A stretch of DNA of 64,000 nt, from NCBI RefSeq assembly GCF_964355755.1, contig NC_092678.1, positions 22,238,365-22,302,364 of the forward strand, in the 5' to 3' direction. The position numbers and the translations under genes are program-made. Positions 36,861 to 47,400 of this stretch are shown piece after piece; position 1 is the first letter of the stretch, and every line of letters starts with the position of its first letter. The DNA comes from Antedon mediterranea (lineage: Eukaryota; Echinodermata; Crinoidea; Comatulida; Antedonidae). The notes under the pieces are model-generated. The model did no database searches. It was given only the letters and a program-made list of their open reading frames with translations, and was not told the origin of the DNA.

Positions 36861-38026
36861 TACATCTGAGATAGATGAGGTAGGTATCCAAGGCGGAGAT
36901 ATTTGCCGAAGTTTTTCCATTGTGCTCGCCTATGCCAGAATTAAGCATAATTTATATATAGATTGTTCTCTTAAAAAATATTCCACGTAAAAAGTGACGA
37001 ATTTGTACGAATGACTAAAAACGGACCGTAATAATAACAGATTTTAGCAAGTCGACTTAAAGGAAAATATGATTCTATTTAATTCGCCCTGTTTCAACGT
37101 ACACGTCACGTGACCGTAGTGTGATTTACGATATTTATTTGATTAGTAAAGATTTTGAGATTTGTTCGGGATTACTCGGGCTTTCCTTGATTTACAACTT
37201 CGGGATAATACTCTGAGTTCTGCTTTTAATAACCGTATAAACTTCTTTGGTTAAGCATCAACTGTTCAGCTATTTTATGTCAGAGAGAATAAACCGTTAA
37301 TACGAATTTCTCTGTATTTAAAGTGGCCCTATAAAATGCATGAATAGTATTTCTTTTTTAGTTTAGTACATAGAAAACTATATGCAGTGAACCTCCCCTT
37401 TCGTACACTCCTATTCAGAGGGCAATCCTATTAAGAGGACACTCCTATTTAGGGGACACTCCTATTTAGGGGACACTCCTATTCAGAGGGCAATCCTATT
37501 AAGGGGACACTCCTATTTAGGGGACACTCCTATTTAGGGGACACTCCTATTCAGAGGGCAATCCTATTAAGGGGACACTCCTATTTAGGGGACACTCCTA
37601 TTCAGAGGGCAATCCTATTAAGGGGACACTCCTATTTAGGGGACACTCCTATTCAGAGGGCAATCCTATTAAGGGGACACTCCTATTTAGGGGACACTCC
37701 TATTTAGGGGACACTCCTATTCAGAGGGCAATCCTATTAAGGGGACACTCCTATTTAGGGGACACTCCTATTCAATGGACACTAGCCTACTCCTATTAAG
37801 TGATTTCCTTGCAAACGAACAGGGAAAATTCTTTTAACACTATGTTCCCAAACGTACGTGTCCTCAAAGAGGTTCTTTAAAAACAACATTTTTCCTAATT
37901 ATAATCTATTGATTTTGTTTTGTTCTTATTAAATATTTTGGGCCTAGTTTTATAATTTGAAACATCAGGCGAGATGTTCGGCAAAGATCTCCGCCTTGGA
38001 TACCTACCTCATCTATCTCAGATGTA
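36861..38026. repeat. 50-bp inverted repeat pair 1.1 kb apart, enclosing a minisatellite
   Basis: 36861-36910 (TACATCTGAGATAGATGAGG onward) and 37977-38026 are reverse complements with one mismatch in 50. Similarity stops abruptly on the outer side. The interior holds the 37395-37790 array. Confidence 0.9.
37395..37790. repeat. minisatellite of 16-17 bp units with higher-order period
   Basis: Units GGGGACACTCCTATTTA and the variant GAGGGCAATCCTATTAA alternate. Blocks (two or three of the first, then one variant) repeat about six times with a period near 50-67 bp. Confidence 0.93.
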
Positions 38027-38148
38027 CCCTTGAATTCACTCGAGGAATACACGCGAGAATCTCTTATGTTTAAGAGTACCGTTTAATACTGTATATGAAT
38101 AAGTAAGAGGAACGATAATACACGCCTCATAATATTAAATCACCATAA

Positions 38149-38332
38149 AGGCCAATATACACAGACGAGCGGTAACGGTAAGCTGAAAACCGCGCGGCTT
38201 GTCCCACGTAGAATCCGTATCTATCCTGAGCAGAAACCGCTCGTCTGCTCTCCGCGTTTTTTGTAATGGTCATAAGAAATAGCATGATTCTATATTTTTA
38301 TTACCGTTTATCGCTCGTCTGTGTAAATTGTG
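38149..38332. mobile_element. CAGACGAGCGGTA MITE, long copy
   Basis: Left GGCCAATATACACAGACGAG, right GCTCGTCTGTGTAAATTGTG. Contains CATAAGAAATAGCATGATTC near the right, the inverse of the other copies' internal block, and an extra GC-rich centre. Confidence 0.8.
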
Positions 38333-39599
38333 GCATTAAAAATGGAGGTTATTTTACTAAAGAATAGCCTTGGTCACAGGTGTTGCAGCATTTGATTTTA
38401 AATATAGCTTTAATATTCGTTTGGAGGATTATTCTTCCATGGTTATATCAGTTATATCATGAAGGTAAAAATAATTTTCATTTAGTAGTTTTCCCAACAA
38501 CAAAGGAGCATTGAGTATATTGTGCCCCAGTTCTAAAAGGAGACCCGCTGTGTAACGATTGATATTGTATTTCACATTTTATGTGTTTATTGTGATTTTA
38601 TGAACTAAATATTACAAAGATATGACATAGATATTTTATGTGGTCTGATTATCTAGTTTCAGCAGGTTTTATGTGATGTTGGTCTATCAATCTGTAGCTA
38701 CATTGATTTACACTAATAATGTGTAGTGTTGATATTGTTACACTTTACGAGACGTTATCAGTCAGTAATAATGCGGTAGTGATTGATCTTATGACTATAG
38801 AGGGCGATGTTAATGTTTATTATCGCAATAAAGTCGTGGCATTTTGGGAAACCTTATCACAGATTTTCTAAACTTTTACCAAATATAGAATTTAATAAAA
38901 CATTTATAACTCCTCGATTAAAAGATTTTATTATAAACAGAAACCCAGATGAAAGTTTTATTTTACATGTGTCAAAATGGAACAGCAGTTGAGTGCATAG
39001 CCATTAAACCTTAGTCTTAATCGGTTCAACTCCTCCGTTGTGATATCATATTGATTAAGAATCGTGACCAACGTGCAGGAATTTCATCAATGCGTACTGA
39101 AGAATTTAGCCCCAGAACCACTCTCTAAAAAGACAAAATATCTAGGCCTAGACCACGGCCAGTATGTCCCCCAAATTTGTTTACGGGTCTTTTCCTTTAA
39201 TTGTTGCCAAGAAGTAATTGGATGTGAGCTGAAAAACATAAAAATTGTAATTAATTTCTGAAGTTCTAAGAAGATATAAAATACACGAACTAGCTATAAT
39301 CGAATTAGGACGAAATGATGATGATGATGGAACGGCCTACATTATCTCATATATGCGTCATGGCTTCTGTTTTAAATTACATAAACTCTAGGGATTTCAT
39401 CTTACGCCGCCTAGCTAATTTCCATTATATTAAACATTATTTAACTTTACAGGGTGAATTGATAATAATTATTACTATTATTATAACCCTAGTAACAATT
39501 TGATTGTCAATGTTATTTATGATATTTGAATGTTATACTTGATATGATCATGATTTGTGAGAGACAGCTCATAATTAGATCTACCCATTTTTTCGACTT
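38333..39599. other. AT-rich DNA without confirmed gene
   Basis: A stop-free frame at 38868-38992 follows an AG (CTTATCACAG) and reads like protein (RLKDFIINRNPDESF) before a stop. It has no partner exon and is treated as unproven. Confidence 0.35.
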
Positions 39600-40300
39600 C
39601 GATTGATTAGTCGATAGACTCCGTACTTATTTAATTGCGATGCTCATTCGACTGATGTATTTATTCGACTTCAATGGTGTTATTCGACTCCGTACTTATT
39701 TAAATGTGATGCTTATTCGACTGATGTATTTATTTGACTTCAATGGTGCTTATTCGACTCCGTATTTATTTAAATGTGATGCTTATTCGATCGACTGTGT
39801 GTTTATTCGACCTCACTGGTGCTTATTCGACTCCGTACTTATTTAAGATGCTTATTCGACCTCACTGGTGCTTATATTCGACTCCGTACTTATTTAACTG
39901 TGATGCTTATTCGATCGACTGTGTGTTTATTCGACCTCACTGGTGCTTATTCGACTCCGTACTTATTTAAGATGCTTATTCGACCTCACTGGTGCTTATT
40001 CGACTCCGTACTTATTTAAGATGCTTATTCGACCTCACTGGTGCTTATTCGACTCCGTACTTATTTAAGATGCTTATTCGACCTCACTGGTGCTTATTCG
40101 ACTCCGTACTTATTTAAGATGCTTATTCGACCTCACTGGTGCTTATATTCGACTCCGTACTTATTTAACTGTGATGCTTATTCGATCGACTGTGTGTTTA
40201 TTCGACTTCAGTGTAGTGGGCCTTATTCAATGTGTACGGCAACTGTGTTGTAATATTCGACTGATGTTGGGTGATACTTATATTGCGGTACCTATTCAAA
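39600..40300. repeat. minisatellite of 49-bp units containing TTATTCGAC
   Basis: Main unit: GATGCTTATTCGACCTCAC, then TGGTGCTTATTCGACTCCG and TACTTATTTAA. About a dozen units, with two longer variants carrying GATCGACTGTGTGTTT. Open frames over it are artefacts. Confidence 0.93.
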
Positions 40301-41348
40301 ATGTGACGCTGTTGTAACTCGAATGCGGTTGTTACATCTAACTGCGACAGAGGTGTTAGTCTTATTCGACGGACGGAGGTGCTTATATTTTACTGCGATT
40401 GGTTACCTTATCTTAAACGAGGAAAGGGTAGTAAATATAATCACAAGTTTAAAAAAAAAAAATTTAATTTTAACATTAAAATGTGAGCTGAGAGAAAGAG
40501 AGAAATCTGTGCTGGTGGCACACCTCGACAGCAATCAGACTTCAAGTTTCTTCGTAGTTTATCATTGCTTTTATTTGTATACATTCCTTTATGTGTAGGT
40601 TGTTCTCAATTATGTTTGCAACCTAATTAAAATATTACTGTTTTTTTTTATTATTAATAATATTTGACATTTGAAGTGAAAGGTATTTTTATTCAGATGC
40701 AACCGTCATTTCTAATATTCCATGCACTTTATAAAGTGTACGGTAATTTACAAATCGAATGTTATAGGTAGAAATAACATTTTCAAAATACTTCGAAGAT
40801 TTTTACAAAATGAAAAAAAAAATCTAAATAAATAAACCATGGCAAAGTGCAGTTATAAAGTATTCTGTAAGTATTAATAAAAAGTAAACATTTTAATTAG
40901 TTTCAAAATAAAATGGCAACAACATGATACAGTTACAAAATATGACGTCATACGTAGGCATTATGATGATGACGTCATTTTGGGCTCTCATTACGAGTCT
41001 TCAGAGACAAATTATCTGTCAAACAATATCGAAGATTTAACATTGGAATAAATGAGTTAAAGATCCAGCAAAATTCCTTCACGTTCGCGTTTTTCTAACA
41101 CCCACCACCACCTCAGGTAGGATCGAGGGAAAATAAAATGCCTGTGAATTAATATTATGTTTGATGTATTTTGTTATACGTTTCATTCATTTGTTTAATC
41201 ATCATGCTTACTATAACAGCCATGCTTAGGGAAAATGAATTCAGTTTGCTTAGAATTATCATTGTGTTTTTCTTTTAATTATAATTTTTTTCTATGCAAA
41301 TTAGATATTATTATCTCTGATGTTTAAAAAAAACATAAGTACCCCCTC
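40301..41348. other. AT-rich upstream flank of DSTYK
   Basis: Decayed TTATTCGAC units run to about 40400, then low-complexity A/T sequence. Two CRE-like sites are listed separately. Confidence 0.4.
40943..40977. promoter_or_regulatory. pair of CRE-like sites
   Basis: TGACGTCA at 40943-40950 and 40970-40977, each in the decamer ATGACGTCAT, 27 bp apart, about 450-490 bp before the DSTYK start. The octamer is the established CREB/ATF consensus. Occupancy is inferred only. Confidence 0.35.
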
Positions 41349-41356
41349 TATAAATA
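41349..41356 (+). promoter_or_regulatory. TATA-like box upstream of DSTYK
   Basis: TATAAATA 73-80 bp before the DSTYK ATG, a plausible core promoter position in an otherwise AT-rich flank. Confidence 0.3.
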
Positions 41357-41428
41357 AAAAATATGTTCCTTAGCCTTCTGATTCAGTCGTTATGTGGTAG
41401 TTGCGAATAGAGAAGTAAACATTGCAAG

Positions 41429-44400
41429 ATGGCGGTAAACTTGCCGTCAGAATTTAGAAAGTTTGCCAAGTTAACAGAACAATTACATCAAATTTTATGT
41501 AATTCAAAACTTTCTTTAGCTGAACTTCAAAGCAGTGATCATTTTACTGAAGGTATGTTTTAAACCGTTATTATTTTCTTGTCGTTCTAGGCAGAAGACA
41601 GTGAATGTTGTCATCACGCACTCAACAAGAACTGACCCTGATGTTTGAGTCATCACATAGTGCGCTTGAACTTTGTGGGCTGGCCTAGGAAACAATGAAT
41701 CCTTCAATAAATTCATGTTTACATTAATGTAAACATTAATCTAGCCCAGTTATATACTAATTTATATGGTAACTTTTTAGGACATTGTGCCTCCGTTTCC
41801 CTGTTTTGTTTGTTAGAGATCAGTCAGTGATGAGTGAGGCTAAATAAAAATGTAATGTTTTTTTTAAATGCCATTAAATCATTCATAGAGGTATAAATAA
41901 ATTTATAAATAGATTTTATACCTCCATGATTTAATCCTAGCTGGTTTAGACCATTATTTGATCATATTGATAATAATAATAATAACAATGATGTAATTCA
42001 TCGATATCGGTAATAATAATTCACAATCACGTATATATAGACTAGACCTAGGCCTACTGCTGCATAAATAATCAATAAGGATTGTATATCATCATTTTCT
42101 ATTTTTAGCCTAATTATTTTTCCTTAATATCATTAACTTGGTCCTTGTATTTTTAGAGATGATTTTTAGAGGATCAAACAAATCACTGAATTATTTAATG
42201 AACAGAAATCTATATAATATTTGTTACTATGTGAAAAAAACATTAAAATATTTACTAAAATATAAAAACTGAAATATCACAATAATTTACAGTTTTAGAT
42301 TCTTAGAACTGGACAAACATTCATTGTTTTGTAACAGTATGATGATAAAAAAAACACTACAGTACCAATACCAAAAGTATTGTCCAATCATAATTAAACC
42401 GAAAGTATCTTGCAATCGAATCAAATGTCTTATATTATCTGTGACTTTCATAACTAAGTATAGGTAGAATAACCTTGTATTGTATTGTAATATAAATAGG
42501 GAAATGTGACTATTATAATTGTTTACCTTATTTTTATCCCTAATAATAGCATTTTGATATTAATTATTATGTCTTCATTATATCTTGAGTACTATTTCTA
42601 TGCAGTAGTATTTAACATTTGTTTCTTTAATAAAAAATAGGTTGATACTCAAATAATAGCACATTATACAACTTATTTTCCTTTTTTCTAAATTAAAAAT
42701 AGTATTAAAATTGTAGCAGATAATATTCAGGTGTCAGAGGTTAACCCATTTTTTACCAATTTAAATTTCTTAGGTATATTTATTTTATAATAACTTTATT
42801 GCTATTAAAACTTACTGATGTTATTGTTAATCTCATCTAAACTACAAAAATAGGAGTTTACATGAAACACACAAATCTGACTTAAAATACACAGCAGGCC
42901 ATCCAGTAAATGTGCCTGTATTGATCATTTTCTTAATTTATGGAGAAAGTCAACTGCATTATCATTTCTATATTGTATGAATTGACCTGATATGACCTTT
43001 CCCTTGAACGATGCCTATTGTGTGTACACTCTAATCTTGCCATTCTTTTATTTTATTAATAAATAATACTGCAATGGACCTTCAATTCATTGTGCTTACT
43101 CCCAATTAAAATACAATTGTATATTCTGTTAAATTATGTAAATATTAAGATTATTATGCAGAATTTAAAATATAATTATTAATAAGTAGAGTTGTTACAG
43201 TAGGACACCCCTATAAGTGGACATTTCCAAGAAAGGCGTGATTATGTTATGTATGGCCAACCTCTATTTAAGGGACGCTTTGTTGGGTCCTGAAAGTGTC
43301 CACTGTAAATAGTATAATTTGATTACCATATTTTTACATTGATCTTGCTATATTTACAGATCAGTTGTCGGCGCTTCGTTTGTCTACGGAAGATGAACAA
43401 GCCGTCCATGACATAATTGATAAACATCCATGTATTGTCGTCTTCGGTCAGACATGTGCCACAAAGGCCGCAATTGTAAACACTCTATTCGAAAAGAAAA
43501 TTCTACCATTAGTCGAAGAACAACCCGACTACAGTTGGCGTATGATACGTTTTAAGTACGGTAAACAAACGTCTCTAAGTCTGACGCTACCGAACAGTTT
43601 CGAAGTGTTGAATGAAAACGAAGCGTTTGACACAGAGTGGACAGTTATACCGAAAGAAGAGGTCGAACTAAAGGGGGCGCTTCGGCATGACCCGTACGTG
43701 GCAAGTGCAATAGTTGATATAACGTTGAACAGTTCTCTTCTGATTGGAGGAAATCAAGTGATCGTCGCACCACACTTGGTACCTAATCTGGACATAACAC
43801 AAGTTTATGATAAATGCCAAGAGGGAATTTTACCGATTGTTTTTTATGGAATAAATGATGAACTATTACCGCATGCAGATCTAAGTGACCTCCTTGACCT
43901 CCGAGCTTGCCTGCTAGATATTCCTGTATTGTTTATTAAAACTAAGAAACACAACGTCACAACAAACGGAGTAGTAAATATAAATCCCGGCGTCACAAAC
44001 TCTAACCATTATCTTGGATCGCAATCGGCTCCCACTACGCCTGTAGACACTTCTCCTCGTCCTACGAATCGAACCGGAAGAGTCCGATCACCTTTTTTTA
44101 AACCGAAAGAAAAAAAATCGCAAACAACTCCTCGCATTTACACAACGTCTCAAAATGGACTCGGCCTTTCACAACAACTTCATAACATTGGTTTCTTACG
44201 AACGACTTCCACGCTCCAAAGTCGGCTCCGGACTAATATTAATAATTCCGCAACCAGTAGATTACTGGATGATTTGAAAAACACTGGTGGTATAATTATG
44301 TTTGTGAAAAATACGCTTCAGTTGTATCTTATAAAATCTACGACGGCTATGCAGAACATGCATATGCAGTCAATGAACATGTTTATTACGACGGCGTTTG

Positions 44401-47400
44401 ATATGGCGCGGGAAATTCAAATCACGCCAAAGCGGATTGATTACGCACGCCAACAAGAGGAAGAGTTGTATAAAAAATTGTTAGAGATTGCGAGCCAGAA
44501 ACAAGAAGAAATTAAACATTTAATATCGGAGACAATTTCAAAAATGAAGGAAAGTTTGTTAGTTGAGGCCGAGTGTTACCAATTTGTAGGTAAGATCTGT
44601 TTTCCTTTCCCCCCTTTGGTTTAAATTACCATCTACAGTATCTACCAAAGCTACCAGTAGCTAATTCCTAATATTTTTTATTAATTATTAATTATTATGA
44701 TAATATTATGTTACTATCACTATGGGTGTGTATAAAATGCTCTCATTACTCTATCATTATAAATACTACTAACTAACTACTCGTAACATTTTTTCTCAAC
44801 TTTCTATCATCTAAAAGTCGTAGTTAGTCATGCCTCGGGTCACATTCTATGGTCACCGTACAGGTAGGCTACTACATTACTACTTCTATGAATGGATGAC
44901 TAGCCGGTGACAATAACGCTAGTTGGTCATAGTCATACCCAGTACCGTTTTGATTTTACGATCATTCGGGAAACCACCTCAAGACATTATATGACAAACT
45001 TATATAATATTATGGTATAACAATGTATTGATACAGGTACAAAGTACATTAAAATATTGCAACACATGTACTTTCTATGAACCGTATGTAAACAAGGGGT
45101 ACAGTAGATACAGCATTCCTAGAAAAATGTTCTACAGTATTAAGCCTCTGATAGCAAACGTTTTATTACTTATCATAAAAGAATCAGTAATTTTCAAACC
45201 AAATGCAATTGTACAGTAAAGGTAGGGACCTTGTCACAATTATGCTGCTACTACTACTGCAGTTACTGCAGTAACTCCACTTACTGTAATAAGATCTTAG
45301 TTAATTTTAAGGTGGTCACTGACTACAAAATGTACTGCAGTAATTTCAGTATAATATTTTTATATATTTAGTCCCAATAGGCTTGTACTATATCTTGATT
45401 TATATTAAAAATGTTTAATCTTTAAGAATATCTTTCTCTTGGCAAATATTTACAGTACAGTAGCTGTGCTACAAAGAACAATATACATTAGGAAATCACA
45501 ATTTGTAAACATCCTAAGCTTTGGTTTGAATACACTGAAATCAGATCAAGGTTATTATAATACAGTAGCTGTTGCAGGTTCTTGTTTAACTACATGAGGA
45601 ATTACTGTAGTTGTAGGAGTAGTGAGGCTAGATTTTAGAATTTTGATAGAAACTGGACCCCTGTTATTGGGCTACCCCAATTTTTTATTTATTTTTCAAA
45701 AATTTCATACAAATCCAACAGCGAGTAATTCACCAATTACAGGATGGATAAACTGTATTTAATAATTTATCTTGCTTATAAACTAAGTCTCAATTGAGGC
45801 TTAGGGAGTGAAGTTGAAAGAGTTGTCAGTTACAACCCTGGCACTAGGTCAGGATTGAACCCTGGACCTTGGGACTGGAAGGCAAGCATGTTAACCACTA
45901 CGAAGGGTGTATTATACAGTGTTATGACTGATTTGTCATTTCTTACTAGTAGTAGACTATGATTATCAGTAGGCTGTCTACTGTGTGTGTAGTCTTTATT
46001 CCTTATGGGTTTACTACACTTCCTGTGTCTTACTCAACTTGACTCACCACACTCACATACTCAACTTAAGTAACAGAAAAGTTGAGTTTTATAACCTTTG
46101 AGCTATTGTTGTTGTAACCAACTGAAAATATACCAATTTAAATTTTTTTTATTGTGTTAGTGCAGACATTTCGTTTCAGTAATGTGAGTTAATTTAACAA
46201 CTGCTTGGTTTCAGTATTATAGTTTAGTTTGTGCAAAGCTCTGTCTACACTATCAAACTTGTGACAACAAAAATGTGATGTTTGAACATGATGATGTAAT
46301 ATAATACAATAATAATAATATTATTTTCAATACTACAATAGTAATCCAATAGTAGGAATGCAATACATTTATATTATTTTTGTATTGTTAATAAGAAAGA
46401 TTTACGATTCTTGATATTATTTTACTTTAGTATTATATATTTTATAGTTTTTTTTATTGCATTATTAGCTGTTGTACTGTACTTGTTTTTTCTTGCTTAC
46501 TTAACAGATGTATGTCATGATGGTTGTAGCCCATATTCTCCAAACAATATCAATATTTAAAATTTATTTTTAAAGGCATACAAATTCCGAAGAAAGGCGA
46601 GGTGCGAAATCCTAAAGAAATTAAGCGTTGTCAACAGCAGATCCAGGAGTTGGTGTTGAATCGCGTCAATGCCGCGGTCGTTGAGAAACTCATTGGTTCC
46701 GTTGACTACTTACGTGAAAGCTTCGTAGGAACGCTCACCAGATGTCTGGAGAACCTAGAGCAAGCTGATAGCGAACGCGAGTCATCTGCAAGTATGGCGT
46801 TAAGACAGGTTTGTGTGTTTGTGTTTTTTTTACGAAAGACTATCCCCATTCCTTGTCAAATTTTGTTTTTTCTCGTTTAGTCAATGGGCCTTGTTTGGTT
46901 CCTTGTTGTATTTTGGCACCCCAAATATTTAATAAGTGAATGTTTTTTGAGGTTTTTTATTTATGTATGTTTTATTAATTCATTGTACGATAGCTAATTT
47001 TAATAGGATTGTTTCTATTTTTATAGCAATTTTAACTAATTTTTATATATTTGTAATGCAATTCATTTCAGTCCTTGACTGTCGTTTTGTAATATATTTT
47101 TAATACTGTATACCCAATAAATAAAAAAAATAAAAATAAATATAATAATATACCCCTTAAATTTTGATCGTTGGTGACACTCCCTCCTGACGTTATATAC
47201 ATAGTATTGAAGACAAGACTACTGTTTAAATAGTTATAGTAGGCCTTCTGTACAGTAGGTAGACAAACTAGTAAATATTTGTTAAGCATCAAAAACCACT
47301 CTTCGGGATTATTAACATTAAGCATACAAGGTTGGGGCTAGCAAGAAACATAACAAAAGAAAAACCCAGATCCCACTGAAGGTCTCAAGGTTCACTATAA

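Noticed and set aside
39640-40317. Several plus-strand frames with LIRLRTYL repeats
   Set aside because: Translation of the 49-bp minisatellite in shifting frames.
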